Notes under the pieces: generated by a model
Database searches by the model: none
Told to the model about the DNA's origin: nothing
What the model saw: only the letters and a program-made list of their open reading frames with translations
Program-made: the position numbers and the translations under genes
NCBI RefSeq assembly: GCF_001642995.1
Contig: NZ_LOHS01000096.1
Location: forward strand, 1 to 64,000
Length of the DNA stretch: 64,000 nucleotides
Direction of reading: 5' to 3'
DNA from: Streptomyces jeddahensis
GTDB lineage: Bacteria > Actinomycetota > Actinomycetes > Streptomycetales > Streptomycetaceae
Shown here: positions 8,878 to 16,519 of the stretch, piece after piece
Numbering within the stretch: the first letter of the stretch is position 1
How the letters are laid out: each line of letters begins with the position of its first letter

Positions 8878-8919
8878 GTTGTGCCACTCGTTCCGCCCTG
8901 CGGAACGATTGCCCACAAC
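8878..8919. repeat. Interspersed palindromic repeat, copy 3
   Basis: Opposite orientation to copy 2 and 75 bp from it. Perfect inner arms GTTCCGC/GCGGAAC; outer arms GTTGTG and CACAAC. The flank GCCGTCGTG is also shared with copy 5. Confidence 0.85.
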
Positions 8920-8974
8920 GGTGTCAGCGGCGCGCCGCCGCAACGGTCAGTGGCGCGTCGCCACACATGACAGC

Positions 8975-9006
8975 GGCCCTCTCGGCGCTAGTGCGCCAAG
9001 AGGGCC
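8975..9006 (-). terminator. Terminator of the TetR gene
   Basis: GGCCCTCT-C-GGCGC, loop TAGT, GCGCC-A-AGAGGGCC: 13 paired bases with a single mismatch. It begins 14 nt past the stop of the TetR gene. Confidence 0.8.
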
Positions 9007-9019
9007 GAAGCAGGGAGAG

Positions 9020-9835
9020 CTAGTGGGCCCGGAGGGCCTCTTCGATCGTGCGCATGACCTCGTCCAGTGGCGCGTCCGTGCGCGCCACCGTGACGAGGAC
9101 GTCCCCGCCCCCGGCGGCCACCGCCGCAGGCGCGGCCGTGCGGGCGCCGGTGATGCGCCCGGCCCCGATCCCCGTCCCGAACGTCTTGCGGACGATCGCG
9201 AAGGCGTGGTCCAGCTGGGCCTCGACGTCGCCCTGGCCATCCGCCCGCAGCCAGCGGCGCAGTACGTGGTTGTGGGCCGTGACCACGGCCGACGCCGCGA
9301 CCTCGGCGAGCAGCGGATCGTCGTTGGCGTCGTCGTCGTGGGCGTGCTCGTCGAAGTGGCCCAGCAGATACCGGGTGAACAGGCGCTCGTAACGGGCCAC
9401 CGAGGCGATCTCCGCCTCGCGCAGCGTCGGGACCTCGCGGGTGAGCTTGTAGCGGGCCACGGAGATCTCCGGCTGGGCCGCGTACATCCGCATGACCTCC
9501 TTGATGCCGCGGCACACCGTGTCGAGCGGGTGCTCGTGCGGCGGCGCCGCGTTCAGCACCGCCTCCGCCCGGATCAGGGTGTCGTCGTGGTCCGGGAAGA
9601 TCGCCTCTTCCTTGGAGCGGAAGTGCCGGAAGAAGGTCCGGCGGGCGACCCCCGCCTGGGCTGCGATCTCGTCGACGGTGGTCGCCTCGTACCCCTTCGT
9701 CGCGAACAGCTCCATGGCCGCGGCAGCCAGTTCTCGGCGCATCTTGAGCCGTTGGGCGGCGGCGCGACTGCCGGCGGCACTTTCCGGAGCGTCGGGCGCG
9801 GTCGACGTACGGGAGGACTTGGCGGGCTGGGACAT
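9020..9835 (-). CDS. TetR-family transcriptional regulator
   Basis: DNA-binding regulator of 271 residues. The N-terminal helix-turn-helix is clear (MELFATKGYEATTVDEIAAQAGVARRTFFRHFRSKEEAIF read in parts, residues about 40-80). The remainder is a helical ligand domain and a Gly/Ala-rich C-terminal part. ATG 9835 (MSQPAKS) was chosen over ATG 9853; neither has a strong ribosome site. It sits between ccr and the 3-hydroxyacyl-CoA dehydrogenase, so it probably controls one or both in response to an acyl-CoA. Ligand unknown. Confidence 0.85.
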   Translation of the reverse strand: MSQPAKSSRTSTAPDAPESAAGSRAAAQRLKMRRELAAAAMELFATKGYEATTVDEIAAQAGVARRTFFRHFRSKEEAIFPDHDDTLIRAEAVLNAAPPHEHPLDTVCRGIKEVMRMYAAQPEISVARYKLTREVPTLREAEIASVARYERLFTRYLLGHFDEHAHDDDANDDPLLAEVAASAVVTAHNHVLRRWLRADGQGDVEAQLDHAFAIVRKTFGTGIGAGRITGARTAAPAAVAAGGGDVLVTVARTDAPLDEVMRTIEEALRAH

Positions 9836-9971
9836 GCCCCGAACGTACTGCATCCGCGCACCGGAACGCGCACGACCGGGGCTCCCCCCGCCCGGGGCGG
9901 GGGGAGCGCTTCCGGCGGGATCGAGCAGGCCGCCCCAGTCGGCGCGCTCCCTGGACCCGTCCTCGCGGGCC

Positions 9972-11762
9972 TCAGCGCCGGGCATATTCGCGGAAACCCC
10001 GGCCCGTCTTGCGGCCGAGGCAGCCCGCGGCCACCAGGTGCTCGAGCAGCGGCGCCGGGGCGAGCCCCGGGTCGCGGAACTCGCGGTGCAGCACGCGCTC
10101 GATGGCCAGCGAGACGTCCAGGCCGACCACGTCGAGGAGTTCGAACGGGCCCATCGGATAGCCGCCGCCCAGCTTCATCGCGGCGTCGATGTCGTCGAGC
10201 GAGGCGTAGTGCTCCTGCACCATCTTGATCGCATTGTTGAGGTACGGGAACAGCAGTGCGTTGACGATGAAGCCTGCCCGGTCGCCGCAGTCCACCGGGT
10301 GCTTGCGGATCTTCCGGCACACCTCCAGGACGGTGGCGTGCACGTCGTCCCCTGTCAGGACCGTTCGCACGACCTCGACCAGCTTCATCGCCGGTGCCGG
10401 GTTGAAGAAGTGCATGCCGATGACGTCCTGCGGGCGCGAGGTAGCGCGGGCGCAGGCGACGACGGGCAGGGACGACGTGGTGGTGGCCAGGACGGCGCCC
10501 GGCTTGCAGACCTTGTCGAGCGTGGCGAACAGCTGCTGCTTGATCTCCAGGTCCTCGGCGACGGCCTCCACCGCCAGATCGACGTCGGCGAACGCGTCGT
10601 ACGAACCGGCCGGAACGATCCGCTCCAGCGTCTCCGCCGCCGCCTCCGCCGTCATCCGGCCCTTGTCGACAGAGCGCGAAAGCGACTTGCCGATACGGGA
10701 CTTGGCGGCCTCGGCCTTCTCCTGGCTGCGCGCGGCGAGCACGACCTCGTACCCGGCCTTGGCGAAGACCTGGGCGATGCCGGATGCCATGGTGCCCGAG
10801 CCCGCGACGCCGACCGAGCGCACGGTGCGTCCGGGGGCGAGCTGCCGGTCCTTCAGCGGGGTCAGCGCGTCGCGCACGACGGTGGCGCTGCCCGGCTCCT
10901 CGTACGTGTAGAAGCCGCGGCCGGACTTGCGGCCGGTCAGGCCCGCCTCGCTGAGTTGCTTGAGGATGGGCGCGGGCGCGTGCAGCCGGTCGCGCGAGGC
11001 GGCGTACATGGCCTCCAGCACGGTGCGCGCGGTGTCGATGCCGATGAGGTCCAGCAGCGCGAGCGGCCCCATCGGCAGGCCGCAGCCGAGCTTCATCGCG
11101 GCGTCGATGTCCTCGCGCGAGGCGTACTTGGCCTCGTACATCGCGGCTGCCTGGTTGAGGTAGCCGAACAGCAGGCCGTCCGCGACGAAGCCGGGGCGGT
11201 CGCCGACCGCGACGGGCTCCTTGCCGAGCTCGAGCGCGAGGTCGGTGACGGCCGCGACGGCGGTCGGCGCGGTGAGCACCGAGGAGACGACCTCGACGAG
11301 CTTCATCGCGGGCGCCGGGTTGAAGAAGTGCAGGCCGAGCACGCGCTCGGGCCGGGCGGAGTCCGCGGCGAGCCGCGTGACGGACAGGGCGTTCGTGCCG
11401 GTGGCGACGATCGTGTCGGGGCGGACGATGCCGTCCAGCTCACGGAAGACCTGCTGCTTGATCTCATACGACTCCGGGACGACCTCGATCACCAGGTCGG
11501 CCCGGGCCGCCGCCTGCAGATCCGTGAACGTGCGGAAGCGGGCCAGCACGTCGCCGCGCTCCTGCTCGGTGAGGCGCCCGCGCTCCACGGCACGCGCGGT
11601 GGAGGCGGACAGGGCGCCGACGGCGTGGGTGGCGGCGGCCTCGCTGATGTCGATGCCGATGACCTCGCGTCCGGCACGGGTCAGGACCTCGGCGATGCCG
11701 GTGCCCATGGTGCCGAGTCCGACGACCGCGATGGTGTTCAGGGAGGGCAGAGGAGTGTCCAT
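9972..11762 (-). CDS. Two-domain 3-hydroxyacyl-CoA (3-hydroxybutyryl-CoA) dehydrogenase
   Basis: NAD(P)-dependent oxidoreductase acting on 3-hydroxyacyl-CoA/acetoacetyl-CoA. Its 596 residues contain two tandem copies of the 3HCDH module. Copy one has VGLGTMGTGIAEVLTRAG near residue 14 and HFFNPAPAMKLVEVV; copy two starts near residue 305 with VAGSGTMASGIAQVFAKAG and repeats HFFNPAPAMKLVEVV. Single-module enzymes are about 285 residues. ATG 11762 has AGGAG 6-8 nt upstream. It would feed crotonyl-CoA production ahead of Ccr. It could equally act in beta-oxidation or phenylacetate breakdown (PaaH-like). Confidence 0.9.
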   Translation of the reverse strand: MDTPLPSLNTIAVVGLGTMGTGIAEVLTRAGREVIGIDISEAAATHAVGALSASTARAVERGRLTEQERGDVLARFRTFTDLQAAARADLVIEVVPESYEIKQQVFRELDGIVRPDTIVATGTNALSVTRLAADSARPERVLGLHFFNPAPAMKLVEVVSSVLTAPTAVAAVTDLALELGKEPVAVGDRPGFVADGLLFGYLNQAAAMYEAKYASREDIDAAMKLGCGLPMGPLALLDLIGIDTARTVLEAMYAASRDRLHAPAPILKQLSEAGLTGRKSGRGFYTYEEPGSATVVRDALTPLKDRQLAPGRTVRSVGVAGSGTMASGIAQVFAKAGYEVVLAARSQEKAEAAKSRIGKSLSRSVDKGRMTAEAAAETLERIVPAGSYDAFADVDLAVEAVAEDLEIKQQLFATLDKVCKPGAVLATTTSSLPVVACARATSRPQDVIGMHFFNPAPAMKLVEVVRTVLTGDDVHATVLEVCRKIRKHPVDCGDRAGFIVNALLFPYLNNAIKMVQEHYASLDDIDAAMKLGGGYPMGPFELLDVVGLDVSLAIERVLHREFRDPGLAPAPLLEHLVAAGCLGRKTGRGFREYARR

Positions 11763-12114
11763 CGAGGACTCCTGAAAGGTGGGAGTGACGACTGAGGAGC
11801 CCGTGCCGTGCGCCAGGGGGCGGGCAGCGGGCGGAAGTGGATTGCCGCTTCCGGGCGGCGCGTCCGCAGTGCACGGCACACGCCCGGTGAGGGAGAACCG
11901 ACGGGCCCTGTCCCGGAGCCTCGTCGTACTGCGGTACGTGGAGTACCGAACCGACTTCCTCGCGGCGGCTGCGTCACCAGGCCGCCATGAGTGGGGTGCG
12001 GGGGTGTTTCCCGCTCGTCTGAGCTTAACCGGTGAGTAACGAGCGCGCCAGTCCCCTCGTTCAGCGCATTGCCCCCTGGGGGTGTGACGTGCGTCGCCGC
12101 TAGTCTCGGGCGCC
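11763..12114. other. Divergent intergenic region
   Basis: 350 bp between two divergent genes; must carry both promoters. The only clear signal I see is the inverted repeat at 11932. Confidence 0.5.
11932..11948. promoter_or_regulatory. Inverted repeat, candidate operator of the dehydrogenase gene
   Basis: CGGTAC-GTGGA-GTACCG, perfect 6-bp arms, about 170 nt upstream of the dehydrogenase start. A possible TetR site; it does not resemble the repeat at 8621, so the two need not share a regulator. Confidence 0.35.
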
Positions 12115-12696
12115 ATGGACGAGCGCATGGACGAAGAGTTGCGAATGCTCACGATCCGCTTACGGAAGGAGTCGGGCGGGTCGGAGGCGTACGAGCGGCT
12201 GGTGGCGACCGACAGCCTCGACGGACTCGCGGCCGTACTGACCGCCGGCGGGCAGCCGCTGTGGGCCCGCGAACTCGCCGCGTTCCGGCTCGGCTGCGCC
12301 GGCGACCGGCGCGCGTTCGAGGCCCTCGTCCTGCTCCTCAACCACCGGGACCCGGAGCGCTGCGCCTCGGCCGCCCATGCGCTGGCGCGGCTGCGGGACC
12401 CACGGACGGCCCGGGCCGCGGCGGCCCTGGCGACGAACGAACTGCGCACGGCGTACGCGCTCCACCCCGTGCGCCTGCTGACCGAACTGCGGGCACCCGA
12501 GAGCGTGCCGGCGCTCATCGCCACGCTCGAACGGCTCCTGTCGCCCCAGAACCCGTACTGGCGGGTCGCTCTCGCCTGCGTGGAGGGACTGGGCGCGCTG
12601 GGCGACCGCCGAGCCCGCCCCGTTCTGACCGCGGCAAGCGCCCATCCCCGGCTGTCGGCAGCGGCCTCGGCTTCGCTGGCCCGACTACCGGGCTGA
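12115..12696 (+). CDS. HEAT-repeat protein
   Basis: 193 residues, soluble and rich in Ala, Leu and Arg. The helical repeats such as ALVLLLNHRDPERCASAAHALARL and the following RDPRTARAAAAL fit HEAT/PBS-lyase-type repeats, which form scaffolds for protein binding. No catalytic motif is visible. Homologues in Streptomyces are sometimes labelled adenylosuccinate lyase, which the sequence does not support. ATG 12115; its stop falls in a 17-bp tandem repeat. Function unknown. Confidence 0.7.
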   Translation: MDERMDEELRMLTIRLRKESGGSEAYERLVATDSLDGLAAVLTAGGQPLWARELAAFRLGCAGDRRAFEALVLLLNHRDPERCASAAHALARLRDPRTARAAAALATNELRTAYALHPVRLLTELRAPESVPALIATLERLLSPQNPYWRVALACVEGLGALGDRRARPVLTAASAHPRLSAAASASLARLPG

Positions 12697-12731
12697 CCCG
12701 ACTGCCGGGCTGACCCGACTGCCGGGCCGAC
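12681..12731. repeat. 17-bp tandem repeat, three copies, over a stop codon
   Basis: CCGACTACCGGGCTGAC followed by two near-identical units (CCGACTGCCGGGC[T/C]GAC). The stop TGA of the HEAT gene is in the first unit and is repeated out of frame in the second. Probably a replication slippage product. Confidence 0.8.
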
Positions 12732-12772
12732 CTGTCACTTCGCCGTCTCGGCAGGGGCGTGGCCGAATGCGC

Positions 12773-12822
12773 CGCCGGGGGCGTGGAAGGGGGTCTGTCG
12801 ACCGCCGTCCACGCCCCCGGCG
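12773..12822. terminator. Bidirectional terminator
   Basis: Perfect 15-bp arms (CGCCGGGGGCGTGGA at 12773-12787, its complement at 12808-12822) around a 20-nt loop, placed between two convergent genes. Confidence 0.85.
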
Positions 12823-12839
12823 TCGGGTTGTTGTGCTGG

Positions 12840-14429
12840 TCAGCCGCGGAAGCCCCGCAGCCCGTGCAGTGACCCGCCTCGCGACGGAGGCGAGCTCTTC
12901 GCCGTCGCGGGATCGGGATCCGGCAGCGGCCGGCAGACCGCATCGGCCTCGCCGGTGCCGCGCGGCACCTTGCCGGTCGACAGGTACGTCGCCAGGTATC
13001 CGTCCAGGCAGTCGTTACCGCCCAGGGTGATCCCGTGGTTTCCGCCGCCCTGCTCGACCACCAGGCTGGAGCCGCGCAGCTCCTTGTGGACGACGACGCC
13101 GCCCTCGTACGGGGTGGCCGCGTCGTCCGTCGCCTGGAACAGCAGGACCGGCGGCAGGGAGTCGTTGGAGACGTCGGTCGTGGCCAGTGGACGCGTCGGC
13201 CAGAACGCGCACGGCGCGTTGTACCAGGCGTTGTTCCAGGCCATGAACGGCGCCTTCGCGTACACCTGCCAGTTGTCGGTGCGCCAGCGGTTCCAGTCGC
13301 GCGGCCAGGACGCGTCCCGGCACTGCACCGACGTGTAGATGCTGTAGCCGTTGTCGCCCTCGGAGTCGACCGCGCCGAACGTCTCGTACGCCTTGACGAG
13401 CGGCTCCGGGTCCTTGTCGTTGACGTAGGCCGCGAACGCCTCGGCCAAATAGGGCCAGTAGCCGTTGTAGTAGCCGCCGGGGATGAAGGTGTCCTCGAGC
13501 TCGGACGCCCCGACCTTCTTGCCCGCGGGGTTCTTGGCGAGGGCGGTGCGCATCGCGTACCACTTGGCCTCGATCAGCGCGGGATCGGTGCCGAGCTTGT
13601 ACGTCGCGTCGTGCTTGGCGATCCAGGCCATGAACGCCTTGTGGCGGGCGTCGAAGGCGTAGTCCTGCTGGATGTTGTCCTCGTACCAGACGCCGGTGGG
13701 GTCGACGACCGAGTCGAGCACCATGCGGCGTACGCGGTGCGGGAACAGCTTTCCGTAGACCGCGCCCAGGTAGGTGCCGTACGAGTAGCCGAAGTAGTTG
13801 ATCTTCGACGCCCCGAGCGCGCCGCGGATCGCGTCGATGTCCTTGACCGCGCTGGTCGTGTCCATGAACGGCAGCACGTCGCCGTACTTGTCGGCGCACG
13901 CCTTCGCGAAGGCCCGGGCCCGGTTCAGGTTGGCGCGTTCGATCGCCGCGGTCGACGGGACGGTGTCGGGCCGTACCGCGTCGAAGTGGCCCGGGCGGCA
14001 GTTCAGCGCGGGCTCGCTGTCGCCCACGCCACGCGGGTCAAAACCGATGACGTCGTACTGCGCGGCCACCTTCTCCGGCAGCGACTTGGCGACGAAGCCG
14101 GCCAGTGTCAGACCGCTGCCGCCGGGGCCGCCCGGGTTGACCAGCAGCGGGCCCTGGGACGTCTTCGCGGTGTGCGGAACACGGGACAGCGCGAGGGTGA
14201 TCTGCCGCCCGCCCGGCCGTGAGTGGTCCAGCGGCACCTTCACCGACGAACACTGCAGCGTCGGGTAGTTCTCGTTGCCGCACTTCTTCCAGGTGAGCCT
14301 CTGGGGCTTGGTGGTCTGGGTGGTGTGGGACGCGGTGGCGGAGTCCGCGGTCGCGCCGGCCGGGACCGCCGTGATCATCCCAGCTGCCACGGCGGCGACG
14401 CCGCACAGAGCAGCAGCTCTTTTCTTCAA
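12840..14429 (-). CDS. Secreted tripeptidyl aminopeptidase (alpha/beta hydrolase, S33)
   Basis: Exported serine peptidase of 529 residues. I place the start at TTG 14429, with GGGAGG 6 nt upstream, giving a classic signal peptide (LKKRAAALCGVAAVAAG...PAGATA). The oxyanion region is VNPGGPGGSGL, the nucleophile Ser is in FGYSYGTYLG, and the catalytic His lies in GGGNHGIT near the C-terminus, followed by a Cys-containing TAP-like C-terminal domain. This layout matches SlpD/SlpE and Tap proteins of Streptomyces, which trim tripeptides from protein N-termini outside the cell. Confidence 0.92.
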   Translation of the reverse strand: MKKRAAALCGVAAVAAGMITAVPAGATADSATASHTTQTTKPQRLTWKKCGNENYPTLQCSSVKVPLDHSRPGGRQITLALSRVPHTAKTSQGPLLVNPGGPGGSGLTLAGFVAKSLPEKVAAQYDVIGFDPRGVGDSEPALNCRPGHFDAVRPDTVPSTAAIERANLNRARAFAKACADKYGDVLPFMDTTSAVKDIDAIRGALGASKINYFGYSYGTYLGAVYGKLFPHRVRRMVLDSVVDPTGVWYEDNIQQDYAFDARHKAFMAWIAKHDATYKLGTDPALIEAKWYAMRTALAKNPAGKKVGASELEDTFIPGGYYNGYWPYLAEAFAAYVNDKDPEPLVKAYETFGAVDSEGDNGYSIYTSVQCRDASWPRDWNRWRTDNWQVYAKAPFMAWNNAWYNAPCAFWPTRPLATTDVSNDSLPPVLLFQATDDAATPYEGGVVVHKELRGSSLVVEQGGGNHGITLGGNDCLDGYLATYLSTGKVPRGTGEADAVCRPLPDPDPATAKSSPPSRGGSLHGLRGFRG

Positions 14430-14621
14430 TCGAGCCTCCCAGGACTGCGGGGGGTTAAGGGCCGTAAGCGCCACGGCCCACCGCATCGTCCTAGAAAGTC
14501 CTGCTTGAAGAAGGCGTTCTGAAAAGAAATGACGTGATCAGCGAAGAATTGACCCGATCGGCAGGCGCCTTGGTTCACGTCATGTTTATGACCACCGGTG
14601 GTGACATGCTGTCAGGGCACG

Positions 14622-15662
14622 TCAGAGGAGGGTCAGCTGCGTCGGTCCGGCGACGGGCTCGGGCACCGGCTCCGGCACGGGGATGCGGCGTGCCGCACGC
14701 GCGCGTGACGGGCCGATCCCGAACTCCTCCGCGAACTCGTGCACCTGACGGGTGATCCGCCGCTGGTACCACTTGGGCGCGTACGCACCCTCCGCGTACA
14801 GCCGCCCGTACCGCGGTACCAGATGCGGATGGTGCTGCCCCAGCCACGCCATGAACCACTCGCGCGCCCCCGGCCGCAGATGCAGCACGAGCGGTGTCAC
14901 CGAGGTCGCGCCGGACGCGGCGATCGCCCGGACGGTCGCGCGCAGCTGGTCGGGGTGGTCGCCGAGGAAGGGGATCACCGGGGCCATCAGCACCCCGCAG
15001 CCGATGCCGTGCTCGCTCAGGGTGCGTACGACGTCCAGGCGCCGCTCCGGCGCGGGCGTACCCGGCTCCACAGTGCGCCACAGCTCGTGGTCCGTGAACC
15101 CGACGGAGACGGAGACGCCGATGTCGGTCACGGCGGCGGCCCGGCACAGCAGATCCAGGTCGCGCAGGATCAGCGTGCCCTTGGTGAGGATGGAGAACGG
15201 GTTCGCGTGGTCGGTCAGGGCCGAGATGATGCCCGGCATCAGCCGGTAGCGGCCCTCCGCACGCTGGTAGCAGTCCACGTTCGTGCCCATCGCGATGTGG
15301 TCGCCGTGCCACCGGCGCGACGCGAGCTGGCGGCGCAGCAGCTCCGGGGCGTTGACCTTCACCACGATCTGGGTGTCGAAGCCGATTCCGGTGTCGAGGT
15401 CGAGATAGCTGTGCGTCTTGCGCGCGAAGCAGTACACGCACGCGTGCGTGCAGCCCCGATACGGGTTCACCGTCCACTCGAAGGGCATGCGGGACGCGCC
15501 GGGGACGCGGTTGATGATCGAGCGGGCCCGGATCTCGTGGAACGTGATGCCGCGGAACTCCGGGGTGTCGAAGGTGCGCGTTGTCACCACGTCCGTGCCG
15601 AACAGCGCGGCGTCGCGGGCCTGGTCCCCGGCGGAGCCGTCGGTGAGGTTCTCCCAGCGCAT
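14622..15662 (-). CDS. Radical SAM protein, Rv2578c/spore photoproduct lyase-like
   Basis: Iron-sulphur SAM enzyme of 346 residues. The cluster motif CxxxCxxC is CTHACVYC at residues 71-78, preceded by NPYRG, a hallmark of the Rv2578c/SplB-related group. No characterised reaction is known to me for this group; a link to DNA repair is suggested by similarity to spore photoproduct lyase and by an SOS-like box 33 nt upstream. ATG 15662 is preceded by GGAGG. A stop codon at 14622 and no close downstream gene make it monocistronic. Confidence 0.85.
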   Translation of the reverse strand: MRWENLTDGSAGDQARDAALFGTDVVTTRTFDTPEFRGITFHEIRARSIINRVPGASRMPFEWTVNPYRGCTHACVYCFARKTHSYLDLDTGIGFDTQIVVKVNAPELLRRQLASRRWHGDHIAMGTNVDCYQRAEGRYRLMPGIISALTDHANPFSILTKGTLILRDLDLLCRAAAVTDIGVSVSVGFTDHELWRTVEPGTPAPERRLDVVRTLSEHGIGCGVLMAPVIPFLGDHPDQLRATVRAIAASGATSVTPLVLHLRPGAREWFMAWLGQHHPHLVPRYGRLYAEGAYAPKWYQRRITRQVHEFAEEFGIGPSRARAARRIPVPEPVPEPVAGPTQLTLL

Positions 15663-15694
15663 GAACCCTCCTCGGTAGCACTGGGCACAGAATA

Positions 15695-15706
15695 GAACAC
15701 GTGTTC
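15695..15706. promoter_or_regulatory. SOS-box-like palindrome upstream of the radical SAM gene
   Basis: GAAC-ACGT-GTTC is a perfect 12-bp palindrome. The actinobacterial LexA box is TCGAAC-N4-GTTCGA, so the core is intact and the outer two positions on each side differ (TA.../...CC). It lies 33 nt ahead of the minus-strand ATG. Confidence 0.55.
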
Positions 15707-15857
15707 CCTTGATCGTGCGACCCGGTGCCGGCACGGCCGGGCGGCGGGCTGGTGGAGGGGTGGCGGACCGGCATGCACCACCCCGATTTGGGCCACTCGG
15801 TCCAGGGGTGGTTGGCTGATCGCAACCCCTGCAACACCGAGTCCTGGAGGAAGTGCA

Positions 15858-16301
15858 ATGGCGCAGGTCGAGGCCACCACGGAGCGCATCATCGCGGCCC
15901 AGCCGGACGACGTCTTCGACGCCCTGGCCGACTACAGCGGTACGCGCGCGAGGATCCTGCCCGAGCACTTCAGCGAGTACGAGGTGCGCGAGGGCGGGGA
16001 CGGCGCGGGCACCCTCGTCCACTGGAAGCTCCAGGCCACCAGCAAGCGCGTCCGCGACTGCCTGCTCGACGTGACCGAGCCGACTGACGGCGAACTCGTC
16101 GAGAAGGACCGCAACTCCTCGATGGTCACCACCTGGCGGGTGACCCCGGCCGGTGAGGGCAAGTCGCGCGTCGTCGTGACCACGGTCTGGCAGGGTGCGG
16201 GCGGCATCGGCGGCTTCTTCGAGAAGACGTTCGCGCCCAAGGGGCTCGGCCGGATCTACGACGCGGTGCTGGCGAAGCTCGCGGCCGAGGTGGAGAAGTA
16301 G
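15858..16301 (+). CDS. SRPBCC-family protein (polyketide cyclase/lipid transport fold)
   Basis: 147 residues with the START/Bet v1-like pattern: N-terminal TTERIIAAQPDDVFDALADYSG, central beta strands, and a long C-terminal helix (FEKTFAPKGLGRIYDAVLAKLAAEVEK, in parts). Such proteins bind hydrophobic ligands or act as cyclase/dehydratase. ATG 15858 is preceded by GGAGG. Stands alone and divergent from the radical SAM gene. Ligand unknown. Confidence 0.8.
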   Translation: MAQVEATTERIIAAQPDDVFDALADYSGTRARILPEHFSEYEVREGGDGAGTLVHWKLQATSKRVRDCLLDVTEPTDGELVEKDRNSSMVTTWRVTPAGEGKSRVVVTTVWQGAGGIGGFFEKTFAPKGLGRIYDAVLAKLAAEVEK

Positions 16302-16519
16302 CCCCCCGCAACGCCGACCGTCCGTCGCTTAGCTCGTACGAGTTGCTCTGACTCTCACCGTTTCGAGTGGTTTTCCGTCTGGCTCAGTCGTACGCCGTAG
16401 GGCTCCGACCGGCGATGACATGCGCCGTGCCCGGTTCACGGGTGACTCGTCGTGCTTGCTCGTAGTTGTCGCGTAATGCGAGAAATGGGCGGCGCAAGCG
16501 CGACGAGGGGAGCGGAGAC

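Larger units (their letters stand above)
8330..8974. other. Long non-coding region upstream of ccr
   Basis: About 645 bp without a supportable gene; short frames on both strands are driven by two palindromic repeats (8763, 8878). The ccr promoter should lie in the right part of 8330-8700 on the minus strand. Besides the inverted repeat at 8621 and the two repeat copies I see no further signal. Confidence 0.6.

Noticed and set aside
8559..8970. Several overlapping frames of 70-135 codons on both strands
   Set aside because: They arise from the palindromic repeats (products such as AHPFRPAERLPTT recur) and lack ribosome sites.
14591..14602. ACCACCGGTGGT palindrome before the aminopeptidase gene
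   Set aside because: Only 12 bp in GC-rich DNA, about 160 nt from the start; not strong enough to call an operator.
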